DNA from: Planctomycetaceae bacterium
GTDB lineage: Bacteria > Planctomycetota > Planctomycetia > Pirellulales > Pirellulaceae
DNA length: 64,000 nt
Direction of reading: 5' to 3'
Assembly: GCA_020638975.1 (NCBI GenBank)
Contig: JACKHN010000031.1
Location: forward strand, 1-64,000
A program made the translations under genes and the position numbers. The notes below the pieces were generated by a model. It was not told the DNA's origin and ran no database searches. It saw only the letters and a list, made by a program, of their open reading frames with translations. Below are positions 1 through 7,621 of the stretch, piece by piece; the first letter of the stretch is position 1; every line of letters starts with the position of its first letter.

Positions 1-1397
1 CCGTTGTCCCGGACCTGGATGCTGATGGCCGGGTGGTTCTCCAGCACCGACTCCGTACATCTAACCCAGATGTTTCCAGGCTCGGAACACGCTGCGATCG
101 CGTTCTCGAAGATATTTCGAAACACCTGCCCGAGGGCAAACCAATCGACGTGCAACGCCAAGTCAACGCATTCGACGGACTCGTGAAGCAAAACGCTTTT
201 CCCCGCACGACTCACTTCCAAATGGGACCATGCATCTCGCCATAAGTGGGCCAAATCGCACAGCTGACGGTCGAGTTTGATCGGCGCGGCGTAATCGCGC
301 ACTTCTTCGTAAAGCCGGTGAAGGTGATCCAATGCCCGCTGGATGCGCGACACAAGCTCCAACTCTTCGGGGCGGTCCTCCAGTTCGAGTGACAGCAACT
401 CGAGACAGGCTTGGCTGCGTTGAAAGGCATTCCGGCTTTCATGTGCGAGGCCAGTCACGGTTTGCCCGATGGCAGCGAGCCGTTCGCTTTGCAGGGCTCT
501 TTCTTCCGCGACTTTGCGGGCCGTGATGTCTTGGCCCACCGCCAGTATCGCCGGCGCACCATCGAAGTCTTCCAACCGCTGTGCGTTCCAAACAAGACTT
601 CGCTCGCTGCCGTCTCGACACCGGATGGCGTTCTCGTATCCAAGGGTTGATTGCCCGGCATGATTGGCTAACAGTTGCTCGACGACACCCAATCGCTCCC
701 GTTCCGGAAGGAACAAGTCGACGTAGCTCTTTCCATGGATTGCAGATGCGGCATAACCAGTCAGCTCTTCGGCATACGGATTGAAATAAGCGATCGTGTG
801 ATCCGACCGCAAGATCACGATCATGCTTCCTGCTGCCTCGACAAGCCGCCGAAACGCTGCTTCACTCCGTTGTTGTACAGAACGACGTTGACGAGCAACG
901 TACTCGCCCTCGTAGGCGTCTTGAATGATTGCCAAATCAAGATCGAGCAAGCGATGAAGTGAGTGCAGGGTCGCTTGCATGTCGGCTTGCTTACCCGTCC
1001 ACTTCTGCTCGATGACTCGCGTCAATCCCGTTCTCAGTCGAGAAAATGCAACCGCGGTGAAGACAGAATCCAAACCGATTTCAACATGTCGCCAACCCAC
1101 TCGCCAGCGGGCCGCTGCATAATCGCCTGACCACGGGCCCTGAAACATGTCTTCCAGCCAGCGGCACAACGTCACTTTGAGACGTGCGACCTGCTCCTGT
1201 CCGCCAGTAATGACCTTTGCCGCTTGTGGCTCCGTTTCGATCGTGGCGTAGAAATCTTCGATCAATTCCTCGAACGACGCCCGAACGATTGGCGCTACGC
1301 GTAGGACGCGTTCCGCGTCGTCATCGCTCCAACCGACATAGCGTTGCAGTCGTTGGTATCTTTCGGCTAGGCCGTCGGGGATGTTCGGATCGCTCAT
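1..1397 (-). CDS. Globin-coupled sensor PAS histidine kinase, 3' end outside window
   Basis: Heme-based or redox sensor kinase, incomplete because the gene runs off base 1. Translation from the ATG at 1397 gives an N-terminal protoglobin-like sensor of about 165 residues. It has the WRHVEIGL signature, in which His104 would be the proximal heme ligand. A PAS domain follows (about 180-295, ending in GQDITARK), then a dimerisation/phosphoacceptor helix with GLAHESRN (His319). The N-box of the ATPase domain (FRNIFENAI) and the start of its G1 box (VRDNG) fall at the window edge. The layout is that of NtrB-like soluble kinases; no membrane segment is visible, so it should sense oxygen or another diatomic ligand in the cytoplasm. 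The partner regulator is not in view. Domain calls rest on motifs; heme binding is inference. Confidence 0.85.
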   Translation of the reverse strand, partial: MSDPNIPDGLAERYQRLQRYVGWSDDDAERVLRVAPIVRASFEELIEDFYATIETEPQAAKVITGGQEQVARLKVTLCRWLEDMFQGPWSGDYAAARWRVGWRHVEIGLDSVFTAVAFSRLRTGLTRVIEQKWTGKQADMQATLHSLHRLLDLDLAIIQDAYEGEYVARQRRSVQQRSEAAFRRLVEAAGSMIVILRSDHTIAYFNPYAEELTGYAASAIHGKSYVDLFLPERERLGVVEQLLANHAGQSTLGYENAIRCRDGSERSLVWNAQRLEDFDGAPAILAVGQDITARKVAEERALQSERLAAIGQTVTGLAHESRNAFQRSQACLELLSLELEDRPEELELVSRIQRALDHLHRLYEEVRDYAAPIKLDRQLCDLAHLWRDAWSHLEVSRAGKSVLLHESVECVDLALHVDWFALGQVFRNIFENAIAACSEPGNIWVRCTESVLENHPAISIQVRDN

Positions 1398-1502
1398 CGA
1401 GTTCCATCAGTAAATCGGGAAGCCAGGGACACGTCTTTGGTAGGTTACCACAGCAGACACCTGCATCGCGATGCCACCACAACTACGATTTGCCAGCGAC
1501 TT

Positions 1503-1991
1503 CTATTTCGAGGACGGAGATGGAACACCTTCCGCGACGATACTGAGAATGTCCATTGTCGAAACAATACCGCGCAGGAGATTGTTGTTGTCGACCACCG
1601 GCAGATGATGAACTCGATTTCGGAGCATTAACGCAGCCGCCTCTGGGATCGTCGCCTCCGGGCAAATGGCCGCGACATCGGGAGTCATTTGCTCCGAAAC
1701 GCGTTCGGAACCCATCGCCTTGGCCAGTTGCTCGATCAGCCATTGCGGCTTGCTGTCGTTGACGCGGCCCAGGTTGTGTAACTCGTCATCTAACTCATGC
1801 GTCAGCTCGATTAAGTCGCTTGTCGTGAGAATTCCTACGCAGTGGCCGTGGCCATCGACGACGGGCAGCGCCGAAACGCGGTTCTCGCAGATCAACTCCA
1901 ACGCTTCATGTAGCGAATCGCTGGGATTGACGGCGACGACGTGCTTACTCATTACATCCTTCACGCGCAACTTGCTGATCGTTTTTACCAT
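1503..1991 (-). CDS. Tandem CBS-domain protein
   Basis: A 162-residue protein made almost wholly of two CBS motifs: residues about 5-60 (VKDVMSKHVVAVNPSDSLHE, then SALPVVDGHGHCVGILTTSDL) and about 100-155 (VSEQMTPDVAAICPE, then HHLPVVDNNNLLRGIVSTMDIL). Paired CBS motifs form a Bateman module that binds adenosine nucleotides. Without an attached enzyme domain this is probably a small regulatory or energy-sensing protein. The ATG at 1991 is preferred over a TTG six codons upstream because AAGGA lies about 8 nt before it. It is downstream of the TPR gene on the same strand but separated by a hairpin at 2048-2076, so it may have its own promoter. Confidence 0.9.
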   Translation of the reverse strand: MVKTISKLRVKDVMSKHVVAVNPSDSLHEALELICENRVSALPVVDGHGHCVGILTTSDLIELTHELDDELHNLGRVNDSKPQWLIEQLAKAMGSERVSEQMTPDVAAICPEATIPEAAALMLRNRVHHLPVVDNNNLLRGIVSTMDILSIVAEGVPSPSSK

Positions 1992-2047
1992 GATGCTAAT
2001 CCTTGACAATGAAATCGTGTGCAGGTTGAAGAAGCGTTAATAAGAAT

Positions 2048-2076
2048 GCAGCCGGGTGGAGGAGATGCCCGGCTGC
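2048..2076 (-). terminator. Probable intrinsic terminator after the TPR gene
   Basis: A perfect 9-bp inverted repeat, GCAGCCGGG / CCCGGCTGC, with an 11-nt loop, sits 37 nt past the stop of the TPR gene (2113). Read on the minus strand it is followed by ATTCTTATT, a weak U-rich run. Its place between two co-oriented genes fits a transcription terminator or attenuator. Confidence 0.6.
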
Positions 2077-2112
2077 GATTGCGATAACCCAGAATGTCGA
2101 CCTTGCGCGCAT

Positions 2113-3105
2113 CTACCACATCTCCTGCCAAGCGTCGCGCAGGTTTTCCCAGGCCTTTCTCGCTGGATCAACTTTGTGAGGAGTGTGTTTCATGGCTTTC
2201 ACATATGCACGTGCAGCATCTGTGTGCTGTCCCGCTTCGGCATACTTCTCGCCAAGATCGGAATAGCCAATCACCTTAAGTCCACCTGCGGCAGCGCTGT
2301 CCATGTGCCCTTCCGCAGTTTCCAGCGATCCTTGCTCCAGGTACAGGTAGCTCAGCATGTTGTGAGCCTTTGCTTCAAACTTGTCGGCACTGACCGCGAG
2401 CAGCAAGTCGCCAACCGTTGGCGCCAACGCAGCCCGCGTCGGCCAATCGGTCGGGACGAGCGGCTGATCGCTCCAAACATCCGGAGCCAACTTGACCGCC
2501 TCTTCCAATTCCATCATCGCGGTCAGCTGATACATGCTTTTTGTGTTAGGAGCGACGTCTGTCGGCCTGTGTACGACAAACGCAGTTACGGCTGGCCCCA
2601 CGGCATCGGGCCATTCTTCCGCAACATACGCTTGCTCTAGTCGCAGCAAACCCAGGAAGTAATGCACAACCGGGTTGCCCGAATCCAAATCTTTGGCATC
2701 GACGAGAGCACTGCCAGCCAGTTCCATCTCGCCGGTCGCAAGATACGCTTGCCCCAATGCGACTTGCTTCCAAACCATGGTTTCGCAGGGCAGATCAATC
2801 GTCTGCCAAGCTGTGATCGCTTCGTCGTACTTCTGGTCGTGCTGCAATTCCAGAGCTTGCCAGACGCTGATTGCGAGATCCGCGACTGGAGGCGGTTCCT
2901 CCACCAGAGGCGTCTCCATTGGCGAGGCCAAATTCGCTACATCGACTGGCAACGGCGCGGGCTCGCGATCAAGCTTCCCGATATCTGCCGCTCCTGCCAC
3001 GCTCGTTAGCACCCCCAAAGCGATGACGGAAGCCAACACCATGAGGATCATCCATTTGAGCAGTTCCCATTCCGTGTGCTGGTGTACGTGTTGTCGAACT
3101 AACAT
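2113..3105 (-). CDS. Exported TPR-repeat protein
   Basis: A 330-residue protein with an N-terminal hydrophobic segment (about 15-38, WMILMVLASVIALGVLTSVA) acting as signal peptide or anchor, then a low-complexity linker and helical repeats. Three or more TPR-like units are visible, for example DKYDEAITAWQTI, then QAYLATGEMELAGSALVDA and YAEAGQHTDAARAYVKAM near the C-terminus. TPR arrays are protein-protein scaffolds; no enzymatic motif is seen. The ATG at 3105 is chosen because it is preceded by an excellent AAAGGAGGTG Shine-Dalgarno; an in-frame extension 35 codons further upstream has no such site. Partner unknown. It is divergent from the DUF4405 gene. Confidence 0.8.
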   Translation of the reverse strand: MLVRQHVHQHTEWELLKWMILMVLASVIALGVLTSVAGAADIGKLDREPAPLPVDVANLASPMETPLVEEPPPVADLAISVWQALELQHDQKYDEAITAWQTIDLPCETMVWKQVALGQAYLATGEMELAGSALVDAKDLDSGNPVVHYFLGLLRLEQAYVAEEWPDAVGPAVTAFVVHRPTDVAPNTKSMYQLTAMMELEEAVKLAPDVWSDQPLVPTDWPTRAALAPTVGDLLLAVSADKFEAKAHNMLSYLYLEQGSLETAEGHMDSAAAGGLKVIGYSDLGEKYAEAGQHTDAARAYVKAMKHTPHKVDPARKAWENLRDAWQEMW

Positions 3106-3224
3106 GACGCACCTCCTTTCGGCAACTAAGAGAACTCTGTGTTCCTTGATTCTTTTGTTCTGCCTCCTCTTAATTGCAAAGAGCGCGCCAATGTGTACAG
3201 GGCCGAACACAAGGCTTTCTTAGG

Positions 3225-3261
3225 TCGACCTGTACCGAAGAGGTACTCTGTAGCAGGTCGA
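3225..3261. promoter_or_regulatory. Inverted repeat in divergent intergenic region
   Basis: Between the divergent TPR (start 3105) and DUF4405 (start 3418) genes lies an imperfect hairpin with outer arms TCGACCTG / CAGGTCGA (3225-3232, 3254-3261) and an inner GTACC / GGTAC pair. It could be an operator or a cruciform repeat. Nothing else in the 312-bp gap (3106-3417) looks coding. Confidence 0.4.
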
Positions 3262-3417
3262 GGTGTGCGACAGAAGGCGCAATCGTGCGATAATGCACAA
3301 AGTTTAGAGGGGCAACAGCGTATGCCTTTAACAGGTTGTGCCTCGGAACGCATCAGGCACGTAGCTTGCGTATCCGAGCCTCCTCACGCGTTACAACGAC
3401 ATGGATCAGGAGAACGG

Positions 3418-3816
3418 ATGTCACGGACCCTGCTGAATTTCTGGCTCGATACCACGATGCTTGTTTTGTTTCTGGCTTGGCTTTGGCTGGCATTTGTCGT
3501 GCGGTTCGTGTTTCCACCAGGAACGCTTGCCGAAGGTTGGCTGCTGTGGGGGCTTACCTATGACCAGTGGTTCGAGTTCGAGTTTTGGGCGCTCTGCGTG
3601 TTCGCGCTCGCAGTACTGATACACATCATGCTGCACTGGACTTGGGTTTGCGGAGTGATCACTAGCCGGTTGTTGAGAAGTCGCGATGGCACGAAACGTC
3701 AGTGGACCGACGGCGAGCGAACTCTGTTTGGTGTCGGGTTGATGGTCGTGCTGTTCAACGTTCTCGGCTTGGCGTTTGCTGCGGCGATGTTGATGGTCCA
3801 ACAACCGGGCATGTGA
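3418..3816 (+). CDS. DUF4405-family membrane protein
   Basis: A 132-residue integral membrane protein with three predicted helices: about 10-31 (LDTTMLVLFLAWLWLAFVVR), 55-76 (FWALCVFALAVLIHIMLHW) and 104-126. The conserved His residues in the middle helix (IHIMLHWTWV) and the overall length match DUF4405 proteins, which resemble the b-type cytochrome di-heme membrane fold. Heme binding is suggested by the family but not shown here. The ATG at 3418 has GGAGA 5 nt upstream. An in-frame extension back to 3139 is rejected because it lacks a ribosome site and is not membrane-like. Convergent with the hydrolase gene. Confidence 0.8.
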   Translation: MSRTLLNFWLDTTMLVLFLAWLWLAFVVRFVFPPGTLAEGWLLWGLTYDQWFEFEFWALCVFALAVLIHIMLHWTWVCGVITSRLLRSRDGTKRQWTDGERTLFGVGLMVVLFNVLGLAFAAAMLMVQQPGM

Positions 3817-3848
3817 ACAACGCCTCACCGATGACGGTGTTGCGGCGG

Positions 3849-4637
3849 CTATGCGAGAAAATCGCGAATCGCCGCGTTCACCGCAGCGGGGGCTTCCAGA
3901 GGCGACATGTGTCCACTGCCGGCGATTTCGACAAACGTCGCGTTGGGCAGTTTGTCGGCGATCGATCGCATTTCGTCGGGTGGCGAAATCACGTCGTGTT
4001 CACCACAAATCACGAGCGTCGGAACATCGATGTTCGGCAATTCTTTGGTCATGTCTGGTCGTAGTGCCATGCCTCGCAATGCGCCAGCGACCGCTGCGGG
4101 AGCCGTGGCAGCCATGACGCGGTGCGTCGCCTCGACCGTGTTCGAGTCATCGCGCGCCGTCGCCTCGGCAAATAGCTTTGGCAGCATTGCTTCGGCCACG
4201 ATCGAGCTGCCTTCGCTCAGCACGCGTTCAGCCATCATCGCTCGACCACGCGCAACTTCCTCCGAATCAGCGATTGCTCGCGTGTCGCACAAAATCAGTC
4301 TTGAAAGACGAGCTGCATGTCGCCGCCAAAATTGCCATGCGACATAACCGCCCATCGAGAGTCCGCAGAAGGTGATCGGTTCGTTGATGCCGAGAGCATC
4401 GAGCAACGCCGCCATGTCGTCCGCGAACTGCTCCATCGTGATCGTTTCGGTCGCTCCGCCGCTGGCCCCGAAGCCTCTCAAATCCGGCGCAATGATGCGG
4501 TAGGTATCGCTGAGCGATTCAAGCTGTGGCTGCCACATCGAATGATCCAACGGAAAGCCATGCACGAGCAGCAAGACAGGGCCGGTTCCGACATCGGTGA
4601 AGCTTAACGTGGCGTCGTGCAGCTTGACAGTCTTCAT
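3849..4637 (-). CDS. Alpha/beta-fold hydrolase
   Basis: A 262-residue soluble alpha/beta hydrolase. It shows the oxyanion-hole motif LLVHGFPLDHSMW (about 21-33), the nucleophile elbow FCGLSMGGYVA (Ser within GLSMGG, about residue 94), an acid around GEHDVISPP and the catalytic His in GSGHMSPLEAP near the C-terminus. The catalytic triad is therefore complete. The family includes esterases, C-C hydrolases and haloperoxidase-like enzymes such as 3-oxoadipate enol-lactonase, and the sequence alone does not give the substrate. The ATG at 4637 has TGAGGT upstream. It lies 8 nt after the DUF2752 stop, so it is probably the last gene of a three-gene operon that begins at 7024. Confidence 0.88.
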   Translation of the reverse strand: MKTVKLHDATLSFTDVGTGPVLLLVHGFPLDHSMWQPQLESLSDTYRIIAPDLRGFGASGGATETITMEQFADDMAALLDALGINEPITFCGLSMGGYVAWQFWRRHAARLSRLILCDTRAIADSEEVARGRAMMAERVLSEGSSIVAEAMLPKLFAEATARDDSNTVEATHRVMAATAPAAVAGALRGMALRPDMTKELPNIDVPTLVICGEHDVISPPDEMRSIADKLPNATFVEIAGSGHMSPLEAPAAVNAAIRDFLA

Positions 4638-4645
4638 CAGATACC

Positions 4646-5143
4646 TCAGGAGAATGTTAAAATCATGCGAACGATCCACTGGATGAGCAACGCGCCCAAT
4701 ATGATCAGCATCATCGAGTAGCCCCACCAACCTAGTCGAATCTCGTCGACTCCGCTTCTTACCCGCCATAATTGCAGCGTGCGGAAGGGAATCTGGCTGG
4801 CAACAACCGCGAAAAAAAAGATGCCAACCGGATTGAAATGCCAAGCCCGCTGTACCTGGCCATGTCCCATGCTGACAAAGCAACGCGTGAGCCCGCAACC
4901 AGGACAATCAGCCCCGACGAATTGCTTAAACGTACAGGTGCCAGGCAGCGGCTTACCAATCCCAGGCAAAATCACTTGCTCTTCACCACGCACTTGCATC
5001 ACAACAGCCAGCAGGACCACGACCGACGAAATCACCAGCAGCACCCAATGCAAGATCGTATCGGGTCGGTCGTGCAAGTGCTGGTCCGGACGCGCTTCGG
5101 TCGATGCTTCGGGCGCGTTCAAATTGCTTGGTGAGGGTTGCAT
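4646..5143 (-). CDS. DUF2752 membrane protein
   Basis: A 165-residue membrane protein with the DUF2752 signature GADCPGCGLTR (about residues 75-85) between hydrophobic helices (about 30-52, 100-118 and 140-160). The N-terminal 28 residues are polar and probably cytoplasmic. The role of the family is unknown; the CPGCG cysteine pair could bind a metal or act in thiol chemistry. It lies 18 nt downstream of the HEAT/TPR gene and 8 nt before the hydrolase gene on the same strand, consistent with co-transcription. Confidence 0.85.
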   Translation of the reverse strand: MQPSPSNLNAPEASTEARPDQHLHDRPDTILHWVLLVISSVVVLLAVVMQVRGEEQVILPGIGKPLPGTCTFKQFVGADCPGCGLTRCFVSMGHGQVQRAWHFNPVGIFFFAVVASQIPFRTLQLWRVRSGVDEIRLGWWGYSMMLIILGALLIQWIVRMILTFS

Positions 5144-5161
5144 CAGCGCCGATCCAGCGAG

Positions 5162-7024
5162 TCAATTGGCCTTAGGAGCAGTTGCAGCGAGAGCATCCTC
5201 GAACTGCTTGAGCTGGCGACGCATCTGCTGCATGTAAGGAGCACCCTCAACCGCCAGCTTCTGAAAATGAATCGCGTTCTTAAGATCGCCGACAGCAAAG
5301 TAACATCGCCCAAGTGTGTCTTGATAGGGCCACGAGTCCGGTACAAGTTCAAGCGACTTCTTGCTGCAGGCGACTGCCTTTTGGTAGTCACCAACCGTGT
5401 TGCTGACTAGCCAAGCGTACTCGTTGTTCTTCTGTGCGAATTGCTCATTCATCAATCCACGCACGTCTCGGTCTTGGCTGGTCGCGATGATCTGTTCCAG
5501 CTCCTTCATCTGCGACTCGACACGTTGAACGTGCTTGGCAAGCAGCGTATCGACTTTATCTCGCCAAGCCTTACCATCATCGGCGACGCGATACAGCGCG
5601 ATCACGATGTCAATATCCTCGACGCTGACCGTCAGAGCCTTCTCTAGGAGTTCTTTCTGCTTTGCGATATTTCCTTCGCGACCGTAGTGGATTCCCAGCC
5701 AGTGGTCAATTTTGGCCTGAAGTTCCTCGGGCGAGGGCGGAGTGCGGAAAATGGCCTCGTAAGCGGACGCAAGCGTCACGGGATCCTTTTCGCCGATGGC
5801 GACGGACGGTTCGAGTACTTTCGCTGCTTCCTGTTCGCGGGCAAGATCGGCCAGCATTTCAGCCAGCAGTTCGCGGGCGATCAATTCGCCTTTTGGAAGT
5901 TCGCGAGAAGTTTCAATCAGCAGCCGAAATTCTGCCTCAGCCCAGTCAAACATGAGCCGCTCGTACCGCAGTCGGCGCGCGACGGCCATGTGCGGGTCAT
6001 ACAACTTGGGATTCATCTCCAAAGCCAGCTTCGCGGTTTCTGCGGCTCCGGCCTCGTCGCCACCCTTTCGTTTCGCCTCGGCAAGTCGATAGACAAGCAG
6101 CGGATCTTGCCAGAACTCAGCCGGGAAACGCTCGGATAGCAGTCCAGCGACATACCACGCTTCGCGTTCAAGAGCCCAATCAACCACATCGAACAGCTCC
6201 TCACGATCTGGATCAACAAGCTCGACAATCCGAATCGTGTTGGCGCGGACTTGCTCACTTTCTCCCAAATCTTGCAACAGATCGACGTGCCAGCGCAACA
6301 GGTCGCGGACGACACTTCGCTGCGTTTCATCGGGCTTCCGTGCCAGTGTCTCCAACTCATCACGCGTGATCCGCTCCCATTCGTCCAGGGTAGGCTCGGG
6401 CGAAACCAGAGTGTCCGCGTAAGTTCGTAACCAACGTGCAGCCGGGCGACGACTGCCACCGACAGTATCCTGAACGCGAACAGCGATTGCTTTGCGATCC
6501 GCCGGTTCGTCTGACGATTTGTGCCACATCAGCTGAAGTGCAGCCTGCTTTGACAACACGATGTCTGCCTCGAATCTCATAATCCGGCACAGTGCCTCGA
6601 CCCCCTCAGAGTCTTGCAACGTGGCGAGCTGTTTGATGCGACTTAGTCTTTCATCGCGTCCCTGCTCGCCGTAATCTCGCAGAAAGCTCCGAACTTGCTG
6701 CGAGTCGGTGTCGACACTCCACTCGACGGGCATCCCGCGCAACAGATAACGCGCGCGGCGAGCTACCTCGATGTCGCGATGTTGCTGAGCTTGCACCAAC
6801 GCATCAAAGACTGCCAATCCGAGACTTTGAATCTTCGACTGTGCCCTTTCGCGCGTTGCGAACTGCGGCGAGCCCAATTGCTCGATCAGCTGAGCGATCT
6901 CGGCTTCAGCTCCTTCTTGCGTTGCCGCACGGTCATCGGCAGCTCGCACAGGTACGACCCCGCACATCAACGCCACCGCGATCAACAGGAGCGAACAATT
7001 CAGTTTCCAGAACCCCACCGGCAA
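5162..7024 (-). CDS. Exported HEAT/TPR-repeat protein
   Basis: A 620-residue exported protein. Residues 1-28 are a Sec signal peptide ending VPVRA-AD. Then comes a HEAT-like helical region with the motif IEQLGSPQFATRERAQSKI (about 45-62), which is frequent in planctomycete exported proteins. The C-terminal half contains TPR-like repeats, for example VYRLAEAKRKGGDEAGAAET and the last one around QDTLGRCYFAVGDLKNAIHF. No catalytic motif is present. It is probably a periplasmic scaffold and the first gene of an operon with DUF2752 and an alpha/beta hydrolase. Function unknown. Confidence 0.8.
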   Translation of the reverse strand: MPVGFWKLNCSLLLIAVALMCGVVPVRAADDRAATQEGAEAEIAQLIEQLGSPQFATRERAQSKIQSLGLAVFDALVQAQQHRDIEVARRARYLLRGMPVEWSVDTDSQQVRSFLRDYGEQGRDERLSRIKQLATLQDSEGVEALCRIMRFEADIVLSKQAALQLMWHKSSDEPADRKAIAVRVQDTVGGSRRPAARWLRTYADTLVSPEPTLDEWERITRDELETLARKPDETQRSVVRDLLRWHVDLLQDLGESEQVRANTIRIVELVDPDREELFDVVDWALEREAWYVAGLLSERFPAEFWQDPLLVYRLAEAKRKGGDEAGAAETAKLALEMNPKLYDPHMAVARRLRYERLMFDWAEAEFRLLIETSRELPKGELIARELLAEMLADLAREQEAAKVLEPSVAIGEKDPVTLASAYEAIFRTPPSPEELQAKIDHWLGIHYGREGNIAKQKELLEKALTVSVEDIDIVIALYRVADDGKAWRDKVDTLLAKHVQRVESQMKELEQIIATSQDRDVRGLMNEQFAQKNNEYAWLVSNTVGDYQKAVACSKKSLELVPDSWPYQDTLGRCYFAVGDLKNAIHFQKLAVEGAPYMQQMRRQLKQFEDALAATAPKAN

Positions 7025-7621
7025 AAGACCTCATTCACGAATCGTAATTCATCCCGCAGGATACTCCACAATTCCAACCAGTCGCAAGAGAACTCGACCA
7101 CGTACCCGATTCAATCCTCACGAAAAAGCAGGAAATACAAATCTACTGACAGGCGTTCGTACACCCCATGGAGTCCAGAACCGCTGCCGAAGCGATTCGG
7201 CAAGATGATCTAACGCCGCATCAATCCGAAACCTCGCAACCTTGTTCGCAGCTTACTCGGACTGATTAACTCGTCGATTGCTCGTTCGATAGGTTCACAC
7301 TTCTAATCCCGCTGGCAACTGAATTTCGATATTACACGCCGTTGCACCTCCCTACTACGAGTGGATGCAGACTCCAGCCGATCAAAACCCGTCCGAATTT
7401 ATGCCACCAGTGAACCATCAAAGCGAGGCTGAAAGAATGTGCGGCGAATCGTTCAAGTCTCCCAATCCGCACGGTTTAACACAAGCTTCCGGTTAGTCTG
7501 GTGGAACGGGGTGGCCTGAAAAATCAAGTTCCACTTCTCGCACGGAAATTACCGAACTTATCAGATGAGCGGACTATGTTGATGCACGGACCGCGTTTGA
7601 TGGCACCTTGAGGTAGGTGGA
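7025..7621. other. 597-bp intergenic region between divergent genes
   Basis: No ORF with coding character, tRNA or strong hairpin was found. It should hold promoters for the minus-strand HEAT/TPR operon and for the plus-strand large exported protein. A weak inverted pair TGGAAC / GTTCCA occurs near 7500-7535. The last bases carry AGGTAGGTGG just before the ATG at 7622. Confidence 0.5.

Noticed and set aside
3139..3417. N-terminal extension of the DUF4405 gene
   Set aside because: No ribosome site and not membrane-like; a good site precedes the ATG at 3418.
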